Shown: positions 33,398 to 42,643, counted from the first letter of the stretch. The stretch is 64,000 nucleotides of DNA from Actinoplanes xinjiangensis (GCF_003148685.1 NZ_QGGR01000002.1:496001-560000); one strand, 5' to 3'. Notes: generated by a model not told the origin, from the letters alone. Program-made: numbers and translations.

Positions 33398-34423
33398 ATG
33401 ATCGAACGGGTTAGGTTCGGGCTGGTCGGGTACGGCACCGGCGGCCGGGTGTTCCATGCGCCGCTGATCGCGTCCGCGGCAAACATCGAGTTCGCCGGCG
33501 TCGTCACCACGTCGCCCGAGCGCCGTGCCCAGGTCGCCGAGCAGTTGCCGGGCGTCGAGGCATACGACTCGATCGCCGCTCTCGCCGCCGACGGCGTGCA
33601 GGCGGTGGCCATCTCCACGCCGGCCGCCACCCACGCCGCCCTCGCGGTCGAGGCCATCGAGGCCGGGCTCGCCGTCGTCGTCGACAAGCCGTTCGCGCTC
33701 GACGCCGACACCGCCCGCAAGCTCGTCACCACGGCCGAGGAGGCCGGGGTACTGCTCACCGTCTACCAGAACCGCCGGTGGGACTCCGACCTGCTCACCA
33801 TCCGCAGGCTGATCGAGAACGGGTCGCTCGGCGACGTCCGGCGCTTCGAGTCCCGGATGGAGCGGTGGGCCCCCGACCGGCTCCCCGGCGCCGCCGGTGG
33901 CGGCACCCTCCTCGACTTCGGCTCCCACCTCGTCGACCAGGCGCTACAGCTGCACGGCCCCGCCGACCGGGTGTACGCGGAGCTCCACGGCCCCGACGGC
34001 GGCCTCGACGACGACTTCTTCGTGGCCCTGCACCACACCGGCGGCGTCGAGTCGCACCTGTGGGGTTCCTGGCGGCAGGCCGGCCCCGGCCCGCGTTTCC
34101 GGGTCACCGGCACCGCCGGCACGTTCATCTCCCCCGACCTCGACTACCAGGAGACCCTCCTCAAGGGCGGCAAGTCCCCGGCCCGCCTCGGCGACCGCTG
34201 GGGCGTCGAGCCGGAACACCGCTGGGGCCACCTGTTCCGCGGCTCCACCGGCGCCCCCGTCGAGAGCGCCCGCGGCCGCTGGGACACCTTCTACCCGGCG
34301 GTGGCCTCCGCGGTCCTCGGTGAGGGCCCGCTGCCGGTCGACCCGTGGGACTCGGTCCGGGCCATGGAGATCCTGGACGCGGCCCGCCTCAGCGCCACCA
34401 CCGGCACGGCCGTCACCCTCTGA
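33398..34423 (+). CDS. Gfo/Idh/MocA-family NAD(P)-dependent oxidoreductase
   Basis: A 341-residue dehydrogenase. The N-terminal Rossmann domain has FGLVGYGTGGRVFHAPLIAS and the EKP-like DKPFALDADTARKLV motif. The C-terminal alpha/beta domain carries LLDFGSHLVDQALQLHG, whose conserved DxxxH-type Asp and His are the usual catalytic positions. Family members oxidise or reduce sugars, inositols or related alcohols; the best known neighbours are inositol and glucose-6-phosphate type enzymes. No transporter or kinase adjoins it, so the substrate cannot be inferred. The ATG at 33398 follows a short AT-rich region. It ends before a two-way terminator hairpin at 34462. Confidence 0.92.
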   Translation: MIERVRFGLVGYGTGGRVFHAPLIASAANIEFAGVVTTSPERRAQVAEQLPGVEAYDSIAALAADGVQAVAISTPAATHAALAVEAIEAGLAVVVDKPFALDADTARKLVTTAEEAGVLLTVYQNRRWDSDLLTIRRLIENGSLGDVRRFESRMERWAPDRLPGAAGGGTLLDFGSHLVDQALQLHGPADRVYAELHGPDGGLDDDFFVALHHTGGVESHLWGSWRQAGPGPRFRVTGTAGTFISPDLDYQETLLKGGKSPARLGDRWGVEPEHRWGHLFRGSTGAPVESARGRWDTFYPAVASAVLGEGPLPVDPWDSVRAMEILDAARLSATTGTAVTL

Positions 34424-34461
34424 CCCGTCACCGCGCCCGCGCGGAAACCGCGAGCCGCCGT

Positions 34462-34506
34462 GTCGTGGTGATCTGTGGCCCGCTTCAAGCCGCAGATCAC
34501 CATGAC
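34462..34506. terminator. Bidirectional hairpin terminator
   Basis: GTCGTGGTGATCTGTGGC (34462-34479) pairs with GCCGCAGATCACCATGAC (34489-34506) at 16 of 18 positions, loop of 9 nt. It lies exactly between the convergent Gfo/Idh gene (stop 34423) and the amidohydrolase gene (stop 34519). Confidence 0.85.
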
Positions 34507-34518
34507 CGTGGCGCCCGG

Positions 34519-35934
34519 TTATCGGTGAGCCGGGCGGACCCCGTCGTCGAGGACGCGGGCGGTGGCCAGAGCGTCGGCGAACCGCTCCGGGTCCAGGTCG
34601 AGGCCGCCCGCGATCCAGGAGACCGTGGAACCGCCGGTCTCGGTCATCGCGACCAGGACCGCGTCCGGCGTCAGGCCGGCCGACTGGAGCAGGCGGATCT
34701 CGCGGACGTTGACGCCCGCCGGCAACGGGCCGTTGCCGAGGTCGGTTCCGTACCGGACGGTCCCGCCGTATCCGACGAACCGCCGCAGGTTGTCGACGGC
34801 GGTGTCCCGGGCCGGGTCGGGCTCACCCCACCCGTGGATGTCCAGCGTGCTGATCCAGCGCATGCGCTGCGCACACGCCCGCAGCAGCGAGTCGTCGATC
34901 CGCTCGGTCCACGGCGTATGTGCCAGGACGTCGGCCCCTGCGGTGAACGCCGCCGCGACCGTCCCCGAACCCTCGGCGTGCACGACGACCGGCAGTTCGG
35001 ATGCATGTGCCGCCGTGACCAGCGCCTTCAGCACGGCAGGCGCCAACTGTGGCCCGCCGGCGTGCGCGGTGACCTTGATCAGGGTCGCCCCCACGGCACG
35101 CGCCTCGGCGACCGCGGCTTCCGCTTCGGCCGCCGAGCTGATCTCGCGCCAACTGCCAGCCGGCGCCCAGGGCCGATCACTCGGATAGCCGCCCGGCGCG
35201 ATCAGGAACGGTCCCGCATATCGGATTCGCGGCAAGCTCGAATCGGCCTCCCGGGCCCGTCCGGCAAGCTCGGCGACCACCGCCGGGACGCCGCCGAGAT
35301 CCCACACCTCGGCGATGCCCCCGGCCCGAACCGTGCCCAGGTCGACGAGCGCCGAATGCACGTGCGCATCGACCAGCCCGGGAAGTAGCGTCCCGGGGAA
35401 CCGGCGGGTGTCGTCACCGGCGGGCGCCAGCTCGGCCGGAACCGGTTTGACCAGCCCGTCGGGCGCGACCCGCAGGGCGACACCGGTCCGCAGCCGCCCG
35501 CCCCACCAGACCGAGTCCGCCAGCAGCCACCCGACCCGCCCGGCCACCGGCGAAGCCGCGAAAGAGGGTGATGCCGCCCCGGCCGGTCTCGCCGCCACAC
35601 CGGGTGACGGCGTCCCAGCCGGTGACCCCGCCACAGCGGATGACCCCGCCACAACCGGTGACCCCGCCACAACCGGTGACCCCGCCACAGCGCGTGACTC
35701 CGTCCCAGTCGGTGACGCCGGGCTCGAACCCGACGGCACCGCGGACGCGGCCGTGGGCGCCGGCGGGAGCGGGGTCTCCTCCGCGACGGTCACCGTCGGG
35801 CGCGGCCCGGACGAACGCTTCAGAGCCGACAGTGCACACCCGGCGCCACCACCCGGCCCGCCACAACAACTCGCCGCCGCGGGCGAGGGGGTCGCACACA
35901 CGTCCGGCGAGACGGACGACGGATCCGTGCTCAC
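34519..35934 (-). CDS. Amidohydrolase with a long low-complexity N-terminus, third gene of the kyn operon
   Basis: A 471-residue protein. Residues 135-471 are a metal-dependent amidohydrolase: DAHVHS (H191, H193), LIKVTAHAGG, VVHAEGSGTVAAAF, ADVLAHTPWTE and YGTDLGNGPLPAG. The first 130 residues are disordered and odd: a Cys-rich CCGGPGGGAGC followed by Ala/Ser/Pro and an 18-bp tandem repeat (35603-35710). The ATG at 35934 overlaps the kynU stop by 4 bp, so translation at this distant start is credible. In a kynA-kynU operon lacking kynB, this enzyme might supply N-formylkynurenine hydrolysis; that is inference. Imidazolonepropionase- or dipeptidase-like activity is an alternative. Confidence 0.85.
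   Translation of the reverse strand: MSTDPSSVSPDVCATPSPAAASCCGGPGGGAGCALSALKRSSGPRPTVTVAEETPLPPAPTAASAVPSGSSPASPTGTESRAVAGSPVVAGSPVVAGSSAVAGSPAGTPSPGVAARPAGAASPSFAASPVAGRVGWLLADSVWWGGRLRTGVALRVAPDGLVKPVPAELAPAGDDTRRFPGTLLPGLVDAHVHSALVDLGTVRAGGIAEVWDLGGVPAVVAELAGRAREADSSLPRIRYAGPFLIAPGGYPSDRPWAPAGSWREISSAAEAEAAVAEARAVGATLIKVTAHAGGPQLAPAVLKALVTAAHASELPVVVHAEGSGTVAAAFTAGADVLAHTPWTERIDDSLLRACAQRMRWISTLDIHGWGEPDPARDTAVDNLRRFVGYGGTVRYGTDLGNGPLPAGVNVREIRLLQSAGLTPDAVLVAMTETGGSTVSWIAGGLDLDPERFADALATARVLDDGVRPAHR
35603..35710. repeat. 18-bp tandem repeat in the amidohydrolase gene
   Basis: Six units of a GGTGACCCCGCCACAGCG-type sequence start at 35603, 35621, 35639, 35657, 35675 and 35693; the middle four differ at two or three positions. 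The unit is a multiple of three and encodes a 6-residue GSPVVA-like repeat (about residues 75-110) in the disordered N-terminal region. Slippage within it would change length without breaking the frame. Confidence 0.9.
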
Positions 35935-37163
35935 CGGCGGCTCTTCTCCAGCAGCTCACGCAGGACCGTCAACCCCTGACACACCTCGGCGAAGCTGGTG
36001 CTCAGCGGCGCGGGCCCGATCCGCAGCCCGTCCGGCCGCCGGTAGTCGGGAATCACCCCGCTGTCCCACAACGGCTCCAGGAACTCCTTGAATCCGTCTC
36101 GCCGCAACGTCACGTGCCCGCCGCGCCGCGACGGCTCCCGCGGACCCGCGACGGCCACCCCGTACGGCGCGAGCCACTCGTCGGCGAGATCCAGCACGTA
36201 ACCGGTGAGCAGCAGCGATTTGGCCCGCACCGCCGCGATCCCGGCCATCTCCAGCATGTCCAGGTTGGCCTGTAACGGCACCATGGCCAGGATCGGCGGC
36301 GTCCCGCTGAGCAGCGCCCGGATTCCGGTGGCCGGCTCGTAGCCGGGACCCATCTCGAACGCCGCCCGATGCCCCATCCAGCCCTGGATCGGCTGCCGCA
36401 GCTCGCTCTGCAACTCCCGCCGCAGGTAGGCGAAGGCCGGCGCGCCGGGCCCGCCGTTCAGATACTTGTAGGTGCACCCGACAGCGAGGTCGACACCCCA
36501 CTCGTCCAGCTCGACCGGCACCGATCCGGCGGAGTGGCACAGGTCCCACATGGTCAGCGCCCCGGCCGCGTGTGCGACCCGGTTGATCGCGGCGATGTCG
36601 GCGAGCCACCCGGACCGGTAGGCGACGTGGCTGAACAGCACCAGGGCGGTGTCGTCGTCGACCACATCGGCGACCTGCTCCGGCGTGATCCCGGCGGCCG
36701 GGTCGGTCTCGATCCACACCAGGCGCAGACCCCGCTCGGCGGCGATGCCCTCGAGCACATACCGGTCGGTGGGGAAATTGTCGGTGTCCAGCACCACGGT
36801 CCGGCGGCCGGACCGGGCGTCCACCGCCGCCCGGGCCAGCTTGTAGATCAGCACGGTCGTCGAATCGCCGATCACCGTCTGCCCGGGCGCGGCGCCGAGG
36901 GCCACCGAGCCGAGCCGGTCGCCGAGGGTGAGCGGCCACTCCAGCCAGCCCTCGTCCCAGCCGCGGATCAGCCGGCCGCCCCACTGCTCGCGGATGAACG
37001 CGTCGACCAGCCGGGCGGTGGCCTCCAGCGGCCGGCCCAGGGAGTTGCCGTCGAGATAGGACAGCAACTCGGCCGCCGGCGGGGTGATGAACCGCTCCCG
37101 ATACCCCGCGAGAGGATCAGCCGCGTCCAGGTCGGCGGCGCGGGCGGGCAGGTCGTCGGTCAA
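35931..37163 (-). CDS. kynU: Kynureninase
   Basis: PLP enzyme, 410 residues, cleaving kynurenine (or 3-hydroxykynurenine) to anthranilate (or its 3-hydroxy form) and alanine. Motifs: [47 protein letters not shown] and PLP-Lys K233 in [14 protein letters not shown]. The TTG start (37163) overlaps the kynA stop by 4 bp (TTGA), and the next gene overlaps its own stop. Length and motif order are complete. Tryptophan catabolism to anthranilate in actinobacteria may feed NAD or antibiotic precursors; no downstream biosynthetic cluster is visible here. Confidence 0.95.
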   Translation of the reverse strand: MTDDLPARAADLDAADPLAGYRERFITPPAAELLSYLDGNSLGRPLEATARLVDAFIREQWGGRLIRGWDEGWLEWPLTLGDRLGSVALGAAPGQTVIGDSTTVLIYKLARAAVDARSGRRTVVLDTDNFPTDRYVLEGIAAERGLRLVWIETDPAAGITPEQVADVVDDDTALVLFSHVAYRSGWLADIAAINRVAHAAGALTMWDLCHSAGSVPVELDEWGVDLAVGCTYKYLNGGPGAPAFAYLRRELQSELRQPIQGWMGHRAAFEMGPGYEPATGIRALLSGTPPILAMVPLQANLDMLEMAGIAAVRAKSLLLTGYVLDLADEWLAPYGVAVAGPREPSRRGGHVTLRRDGFKEFLEPLWDSGVIPDYRRPDGLRIGPAPLSTSFAEVCQGLTVLRELLEKSRR

Positions 37164-38011
37164 CGAGGCACCCCGATCTCGGTCCGGACGGCGTACAGCT
37201 CGGGAAAGAATGTCAGATCGAGCGCGGCCCGCAGGAAGCCGACCCCGCTGGACCCGCCGGTGCCCCGTTTGAAGCCGATCGTCCGCTCCACCGTCTTCAG
37301 GTGCCGGAACCGCCACAACTGGAAATTCTCCTCCAGGTCGACGAACTCCTCACAGGCTTCGTAGACGTCCCAGTTCTGCTCAGCCTTCTCGTAGATCTCC
37401 TGGAAGACGGGCACCAGATCGGCGTGGTACTCATACGCCGCGGTGACGTCACGCTCCAGGATCGCCGCCGGCACCGGATGCCCACGCCGCGCCAGGAAGT
37501 GCAGGAACTCGTCGTAGACACTGGGCGTGACCAGCGCCTCCTCGAGCAGCGCCCGGGCGCCCGGCTGGTCGTCGAAGACCTGAAGCATGCCCCGGTTCTT
37601 GTTGCCGAGCAGGAACTCGATCGCCCGGTACTGGTAGGACTGGAACCCCGAGGACGTGCCGAGGAAGGAGCGGAACTCCGCATACTCCGTCGGGGTCAGG
37701 GTGGCCAGGACCGACCACTGCTCGGTCAGGGTGCGCTGGATGTGCTTGACCCGGGCCAGCCCCTTGAGCGCCGGCCGCAACTCGTCGTTCGCCAGGTACT
37801 CCCGCACGGCCCGCAGCTCGTGGACGACCAGTTTCAGCCACAGCTCGGACGTCTGGTGCTGCACGATGAACAGCAGCTCATCGTGGTGCTCCGGCACGCT
37901 GACCGGGTGCTGCGCCTCCAGGATGTCGTCCAGGCGCAGATATGCCCCGTACGAGAGATTGACCTTGAAATCCTTGACGATGCCGTCCTCAAGCGGCCGC
38001 TCTGCCGACAT
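37160..38011 (-). CDS. kynA: Tryptophan 2,3-dioxygenase
   Basis: Heme enzyme of 283 residues that opens the indole ring of tryptophan to N-formylkynurenine. Key residues: H52 in [12 protein letters not shown], the substrate-carboxylate region [14 protein letters not shown], and axial heme ligand H237 in [14 protein letters not shown]. The [11 protein letters not shown] loop is typical. Strong GGGAGG lies before the ATG at 38011. It starts the kynA-kynU-amidohydrolase operon; the upstream YchJ gene ends 27 bp before it on the same strand and may be co-transcribed. No kynB-like formamidase is recognisable in the window. Confidence 0.96.
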   Translation of the reverse strand: MSAERPLEDGIVKDFKVNLSYGAYLRLDDILEAQHPVSVPEHHDELLFIVQHQTSELWLKLVVHELRAVREYLANDELRPALKGLARVKHIQRTLTEQWSVLATLTPTEYAEFRSFLGTSSGFQSYQYRAIEFLLGNKNRGMLQVFDDQPGARALLEEALVTPSVYDEFLHFLARRGHPVPAAILERDVTAAYEYHADLVPVFQEIYEKAEQNWDVYEACEEFVDLEENFQLWRFRHLKTVERTIGFKRGTGGSSGVGFLRAALDLTFFPELYAVRTEIGVPR

Positions 38012-38038
38012 GACGAACCCACCTCCCCTTCCAGCACA

Positions 38039-38437
38039 TCACAACGGCCCCCAGTACACCCAACGGCCGTCGTGCCGCACGAACCGGCTCTTCTCGGCCA
38101 GCACGCCGGGCCGGCCGCCGTCGGTGAAGTGCGCCCGGAACTCCACGATCCCCTCCGCGTCGAAGACGCCGCCGCCACTGTGCTCCAGCACCTCCAGGCG
38201 CGTCCAGCGCATCGCCGGATCCGCATCGACCGCTGCGGGACGGGTCTCCGGATGCCAGGTCCGCAGCACATGGTCACTGTTGTCCAGCGCATACGCGCTG
38301 AAACGCGAACGCATCAACGCCTCGGGGTCGGCCGCCGGCTTGCCGTCATGCAGAGGAGCACAGCAGCTCTGATACGAACCACGCCCGCACGGGCACACGG
38401 AAGAGGCCGTCCGGGGCTGGGGAGATCTGCGAGCCAT
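38039..38437 (-). CDS. YchJ/UPF0225 family protein with SEC-C-like zinc motif
   Basis: A 132-residue protein. The N-terminal CPCGRGSYQSCCAPLHDGK is a zinc-binding SEC-C-type motif with four Cys, and the rest (LMRSRFSAYALDNSDHVLRT, GGGVFDAEGIVEFRAHF, DGRWVYWGP) is the NTF2-like YchJ fold. The family is widespread and its role unknown. It starts at ATG 38437 and lies just upstream of kynA in the same direction. There is no sign it takes part in tryptophan breakdown; the link is positional only. Confidence 0.9.
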   Translation of the reverse strand: MARRSPQPRTASSVCPCGRGSYQSCCAPLHDGKPAADPEALMRSRFSAYALDNSDHVLRTWHPETRPAAVDADPAMRWTRLEVLEHSGGGVFDAEGIVEFRAHFTDGGRPGVLAEKSRFVRHDGRWVYWGPL

Positions 38438-38554
38438 GGCGCCCAGTCTCCCCCACCCCTGGCGACCGCCCGGAGGTTATCCACATTCCCCGGCCGTCCA
38501 CAGGCGGAGAGCCGTCACCGCGCTCTCCGCGGTACCCATGACGGCATGTCGTTC

Positions 38555-39085
38555 TCAGCCGGCCTGCTGCTCCACCACGATCCCGCTGATCACCTTCTGG
38601 CACCGGTCCAGTTCCTCGATCAGCCCCTGCATCTCCTCGATCGCGGAGACCGCATTCTGGGTGTCCGCCCGGATCCCGCCGACCTGCGTGCCGATCTCAC
38701 TGGTGGCGGTGGCCGTCTCGTTCGCCAGGTCCTTGACCTCGCTGGCCACGACGGCGAAGCCCCGTCCCGCCTCGCCGGCCCGTGCCGCCTCGATGGTCGC
38801 GTTCAGGGCGAGCAGGTTGGTCTGCTTGGCGATCGTCGCGATCAGCTGGACCACCTTGCCGATCTCGGTGCTGCTCGCCTCCAGCCGCTGGATCACCTGG
38901 ACGGCGGTCTCGGCCGCCCGCACCGCGGCGTCGGTCGCGGCCGCCATGTCGTTGCTGACGTTGGCCAGGCGGTGCACCGAGTCCCGCTGCCGGTCCTGCG
39001 CCGACCAGTCGCTCTGGCCGGTCCCCGACGACCGGTCCTGCTGATCCGTCGACGACCAGCCGCCATTCTGATCCCAGTCGGACAT
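38555..39085 (-). CDS. Short stand-alone chemoreceptor signalling domain (MCP-like)
   Basis: A 176-residue soluble protein. After a polar N-terminus (about 1-35, Gln/Ser/Asp-rich) comes a helical region and the conserved MCP hairpin tip ([50 protein letters not shown]). There is no sensory, transmembrane or HAMP domain and no methylation helices of normal length, so it is far shorter than a usual receptor. The ATG at 39085 has AGAGAGGGG upstream. No CheA or CheW gene is adjacent. It may act as a cytosolic adaptor for a distant chemotaxis-like array, or interact with another protein; function is inference. Confidence 0.88.
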   Translation of the reverse strand: MSDWDQNGGWSSTDQQDRSSGTGQSDWSAQDRQRDSVHRLANVSNDMAAATDAAVRAAETAVQVIQRLEASSTEIGKVVQLIATIAKQTNLLALNATIEAARAGEAGRGFAVVASEVKDLANETATATSEIGTQVGGIRADTQNAVSAIEEMQGLIEELDRCQKVISGIVVEQQAG

Positions 39086-39284
39086 GGTGATAGCGACCCC
39101 TCTCTTCCGGCCTCCGCAAACATCCCATCCGGTCCACCGGCCGCGGAGCGTTTTCCCCGATCCCGGCATATCTGCCCGATTCCGCCACCGCACCGATTCG
39201 CCCGGGCGCGCCCCGTCGCAACCGGCCCGGGACGCACCGGTTTCGATGCGCGCCGCGGGACCGCCCGGGCGGGAGGATGACGGA

Positions 39285-40616
39285 GTGAGCAAGGCGGACG
39301 AGGCCGGCGACACCGCCGGCGCGGACAAGCCGATCGGTGAGGACAGCACCGCTGACGAGATCGCGACGACCGTCGAGCGGGTGTGGCGGGACGAAGCGGC
39401 CGGGATGCTGGGTGTGCTCGCCCGGCGGCTCGGTGATCTCGATGTCGCCGAGGAGGCGTTGCAGGATGCCGTCGCCGACGCGTTGCCGCGCTGGGCCGCC
39501 GACGGCGTGCCCGCGAATCCCGCCGGCTGGCTGGTGACGACCGCGTGGCGCAAGGCGATCGACAGGCATCGCCGGGAGGTGAACGGGCGGGCGAAGGAGG
39601 CCGCCCTGGCAAGCGATCCCACACAGGGACAGCGCACGTCCGAGCCACCTCGGCTTCCGGGGGAACTGGACGATCCGGCCTGGCCGCCGTCGGCCGACGA
39701 CCGGCTGGCGCTGATCTTCGCCTGCTGTCATCCGGCACTTCCGGAGGCCTCACGTGTCGCGCTCACCCTGCACGCGGTCGCCGGCCTGCCGGCCGAGACC
39801 GTCGCCGCGGCGTTCCTGCTGCCCAGGGCCACCGCGGCGCAGCGGCTGGTGCGCGCCAAACGGCATCTCCGAGATCATCGGGTACGAGTGGAGACGCCCC
39901 CACCCGACGAGTACAGGGCGCGTCTCCCGTCCGTGCTGAGCGTCATCTACCTGATCTACAACGAGGGTTATCTGGCCACGTCGGACGGGTCGGCGGAACG
40001 CCGGGAGCTGGCTCGGGAGGGGCTGGATCTGGCCCGCCAGGTGGCCACGCTGATGCCCGGTGAACCGGAGGCGGCAGGGCTGGCGGCACTTCTGGAGCTG
40101 CACGAGTCGCGGGCGACGGCCCGGTTCGACGCGGCCGGGCGGATGGTGCTGCTGGAGGATCAGGACCGGTCGGTGTGGAACCGGCCACTGATCGCCTCCG
40201 CCCTCCGGCGGCTGAGGCGGGTCGCCGCGCTCGGCCGGCCGGGCCCCTACCAGGTGGAGGCGGCGATCGCCGCGCAGCACGCGCTGGCCCCGTCCTGGGA
40301 GCGGACCGACTGGCCGCTGGTCCGCCGGCTTTACGACCTGTTGGCCGGGGTGCGGCCGACGCCTGTGGTGCTGCTCGGCCGGGCCGTGGCGACGAGTTTC
40401 ACGGCCGGGCCGGAGGTGGCGCTGGCCGAGGTGGGCGAGCTGGCCGGGCGACTGGACGGCTACCGCTTGTGGCACGCCACCCGCGCCGACCTGCTGCGTC
40501 GCCTCGGCCGCCCGGAGGAGGCCGCCGAGGCGACGCGACGTGCCCTGGCGCTGGCCACCAACCCCGCCGAGCGCGACCTGCTGACCCGCCGCCTCAACGC
40601 CCTCACCGAACGCTGA
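39285..40616 (+). CDS. ECF sigma factor of the DGPF-associated (ECF42-like) type
   Basis: A 443-residue sigma factor. Sigma2 ([41 protein letters not shown]) and sigma4 ([23 protein letters not shown]) occupy the first 200 residues; a C-terminal helical/TPR-like extension ([36 protein letters not shown]) makes up the rest. This long form with DUF6596 features is the ECF42 group, known for lacking an anti-sigma factor and pairing with DGPF (YciI) proteins. One lies convergently at 40785. GTG 39285 follows GGGAGGA. The extension probably controls activity; targets are unknown, usually the DGPF gene itself. Confidence 0.93.
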   Translation: MSKADEAGDTAGADKPIGEDSTADEIATTVERVWRDEAAGMLGVLARRLGDLDVAEEALQDAVADALPRWAADGVPANPAGWLVTTAWRKAIDRHRREVNGRAKEAALASDPTQGQRTSEPPRLPGELDDPAWPPSADDRLALIFACCHPALPEASRVALTLHAVAGLPAETVAAAFLLPRATAAQRLVRAKRHLRDHRVRVETPPPDEYRARLPSVLSVIYLIYNEGYLATSDGSAERRELAREGLDLARQVATLMPGEPEAAGLAALLELHESRATARFDAAGRMVLLEDQDRSVWNRPLIASALRRLRRVAALGRPGPYQVEAAIAAQHALAPSWERTDWPLVRRLYDLLAGVRPTPVVLLGRAVATSFTAGPEVALAEVGELAGRLDGYRLWHATRADLLRRLGRPEEAAEATRRALALATNPAERDLLTRRLNALTER

Positions 40617-40624
40617 CCGACCGG

Positions 40625-40788
40625 CGAACGGCGCGGGGTCAGAGACGGCGCGGGGGTCAGCGAACTGCCCGGGGTCAGCGAACGGCACGGGGTCAGGAAC
40701 GGCACGGGGTCAGGAACGGCGCCGGATCCGCCAAGGCGCGGCGGGTCGGCGAACGGCGCCGGGGTCAGCGGACGGCGCGGAGGATCAG
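40625..40788. repeat. About nine imperfect 17-19-bp tandem repeats between convergent genes
   Basis: Units resembling CGAACGGCGCGGGGTCAG run from 40625 to the YciI stop codon (40785-40787). Unit length drifts between 17 and 19 bp, so no single frame is kept and the array is non-coding. It fills the entire gap between the sigma-factor stop and the DGPF-gene stop. Possible roles are transcription termination or a slippage-prone spacer; none is shown. Confidence 0.85.
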
Positions 40789-41138
40789 CGGACCATCTCC
40801 GGCCGGAGTTCGACCCGGTCGCCGAGGGCGGCTATCCCGGGCCATCCGGCGGCGACCGCGACGGCCTCGTCCAGGTCGTCGACGTCGAGGAGGATGAAAC
40901 CGCCGACGACCTCCTTCAGCTCGACGTACGGACCGTCGGTGATCTCGGGCATGCCGTCACGCCCCCGGCCGATGGTCTTCGCCGAGCTGGACGGGGCGAG
41001 TTCGGCGCCGCCGTTGACGATCTTCCCGGCCTCGAACCACTTCTGCCACCAGGCGCCGACCTCCTCCATCAACTCCGGGCCGAGTTCGGGGTCGAACCAC
41101 TTCGTCTCGTCGCCCACCAGGATCATCACGTAGCGCAC
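40785..41138 (-). CDS. YciI/DGPF-domain protein
   Basis: A 117-residue ferredoxin-like-fold protein. It has VRYVMILVGDETKWFD at the N-terminus and, in the centre, the DGPYVELKEVVGGFILLDVDD block containing the DGP(F/Y) motif that names the group. The GTG at 41138 has AAGGAC upstream. Families like this lie beside ECF42 sigma factors, and the convergent gene at 39285 is exactly such a partner, so this gene is a likely target of that sigma factor. No enzymatic activity is established for the group. Confidence 0.92.
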   Translation of the reverse strand: MRYVMILVGDETKWFDPELGPELMEEVGAWWQKWFEAGKIVNGGAELAPSSSAKTIGRGRDGMPEITDGPYVELKEVVGGFILLDVDDLDEAVAVAAGWPGIAALGDRVELRPEMVR

Positions 41139-41412
41139 GGTCTTGTCCTTCCGATCGGTTGTCGTACCTGATCTGACGATCGGGACGACCCGGGAATCGA
41201 CATCGAGCATCCCGGAGATGAAACCGGCTGGAAGCGCTGACGTGCCGTGCGTAGCGCAGAGCGATGACTTAACCGTTTCACGGCCGGGGTCACCGCGACA
41301 CGGCGTGAAATATGCTCACCCCCGAGGCGTCGAATCCCTCCAGTCTTCGCAAGCGACAGCAAACCGCAGCTTATAACAGTTCGTTTTTTGCAATAATCTG
41401 ACGTAGGATTCC

Positions 41413-42405
41413 GTGGTGACCAAACGACTTGCCGAGGTGGCGAAGAAGGCCGGGGTCAGCGAGGCGACCGTCAGCCGGGTGCTCAACGGGCGCAGCGGCG
41501 TCTCGGAGGCCACCCGCACGTCGGTGCTCACCGCGCTGGACGTTCTCGGCTACGAGCGCCCGACGAAACTGCGCGGCGAGCGGGCCCGGCTCGTCGGTCT
41601 GGTGCTGCCCGAGCTGCAGAACCCGATCTTCCCGGCACTGGCCGAGGTGGTGACCGGTTCGCTGGCGCAGCGCGGTTTCACCCCGGCGCTCTGCGCCCGC
41701 ACGATCGGCGGAGTGCCGGAGTCCGATTACGTCGAGATGCTGCTGGACCACCAGGTCAGCGGCGTGATCTTCGCAGGCGGGTCGTATGCGCTGGCCGACG
41801 CATCACACGAGCACTACCGCCGGCTGACCGAGCGCGGGCTGCCGGTGGTGTTGGTCAACGCGGGTGTCGACGAGCTGGGTTTCCCCCGGGTGTCGACGGA
41901 CGACGCGGTGGCGGTCGAGCAGGCGTATGGGCACCTGCGTTCGCTGGGCCACGAGCGGATCGGCATGGTGCTCGGCCCGGAGGGGCACATCCCGTCGCGC
42001 CGCAAGCTGGCCGCGATGATCCAGGCGTCCGGTGCCGAGGCGGAGGTGGAGCGTTCCAGCTTCTCGATGGAGGGCGCTCGGGTCGCTGCCGCCAAACTGC
42101 TGGAACGTGGCGTGACCGGCATCATCTGCGCCAGTGACGTGCTCGCCCTGGGTGCGATCCGGGCGGCCCGCCGGCTCGGTAAGGCCGTCCCGGCTGACGT
42201 CTCGGTGGTCGGTTTCGACGATTCCGCGTTCATGACCTGCACCGATCCGCCGCTGACGACGGTGCGGCAGCCGATCGAGACGATGGGCCAGGCCGCGGTG
42301 GACCTGCTGGTCAGCCAGATCGACGAGGCCCGTGAGTTCTCCGACGAGCTGCTGTTCGAGCCGGAGCTGGTGGTTCGCGGGTCGACAGGACCGGCACGGA
42401 AGTAG
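41413..42405 (+). CDS. LacI-family transcriptional regulator of the alpha-glucan locus
   Basis: A 330-residue repressor. The LacI helix-turn-helix is RLAEVAKKAGVSEATVSRVL with hinge region after VLGYERPT, and the periplasmic-binding-like core contains LVGLVLPELQNPIFPALAEV, GVIFAGGSYALADASHEHYR, ICASDVLALGAIRAARRLG and VVGFDDSAFMTCTDPPLTTV. GTG at 41413 (second GTG at 41416) follows AGGA. It ends at a clear terminator (42422-42449). The neighbouring ABC and GH13/GH87 genes make alpha-glucosides the likely effector. A palindrome (TTGCGGCAA) overlapping the operon's -35 is its probable target. Confidence 0.92.
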   Translation: MVTKRLAEVAKKAGVSEATVSRVLNGRSGVSEATRTSVLTALDVLGYERPTKLRGERARLVGLVLPELQNPIFPALAEVVTGSLAQRGFTPALCARTIGGVPESDYVEMLLDHQVSGVIFAGGSYALADASHEHYRRLTERGLPVVLVNAGVDELGFPRVSTDDAVAVEQAYGHLRSLGHERIGMVLGPEGHIPSRRKLAAMIQASGAEAEVERSSFSMEGARVAAAKLLERGVTGIICASDVLALGAIRAARRLGKAVPADVSVVGFDDSAFMTCTDPPLTTVRQPIETMGQAAVDLLVSQIDEAREFSDELLFEPELVVRGSTGPARK

Positions 42406-42421
42406 AACCGGACAAATAGCC

Positions 42422-42449
42422 GCCGGCCTCGAAAGAGGCCGGCTTTTTT
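42422..42449 (+). terminator. Intrinsic terminator after the LacI gene
   Basis: GCCGGCCTC (42422-42430) and GAGGCCGGC (42435-42443) pair perfectly over a GAAA loop and are followed by six T (42444-42449), a textbook Rho-independent terminator. It isolates the regulator gene from the transporter operon. Confidence 0.95.
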
Positions 42450-42518
42450 GTGCCCAAAACAGACACATGCACAAAACAACAATGCTCAGTCGTGTTTTTT
42501 CAGAGCACGATCGAAACC

Positions 42519-42547
42519 TTGCGGCAACATGGCGCCGTAGTTACAGT
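42519..42547 (+). promoter_or_regulatory. Promoter of the ABC transporter operon with overlapping palindrome
   Basis: TTGCGG (42519-42524) and TACAGT (42542-42547, TAnnnT type) are separated by 17 bp. The -35 forms part of the 9-bp palindrome TTGC-G-GCAA (42519-42527), a possible LacI-family operator half. Transcription would start near 42553, leaving a leader of about 90 nt. Confidence 0.6.
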
Positions 42548-42555
42548 GACTCCAC

Positions 42556-42586
42556 TCACTACGGGAAACAGTCCTGACCGTAGTGA
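42556..42586 (+). promoter_or_regulatory. Inverted repeat in the leader of the ABC operon
   Basis: TCACTACGG (42556-42564) and CCGTAGTGA (42578-42586) form perfect 9-bp arms around 13 bp. A third copy of CCGTAGT is at 42535. The repeat lies just after the predicted transcript start, so it could bind a regulator twice or fold in the mRNA. Which of the two is not decidable from sequence. Confidence 0.6.
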
Positions 42587-42643
42587 TCACAACGCGATTC
42601 AGCGATGGCCATGGATAACCCCGTTCCCCGAAGGGATGGACAG

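Noticed and set aside
35603..35710. Relation of the 18-bp repeat to the 63-bp palindrome family
   Set aside because: Sequences share no core; it is an independent slippage-type repeat.
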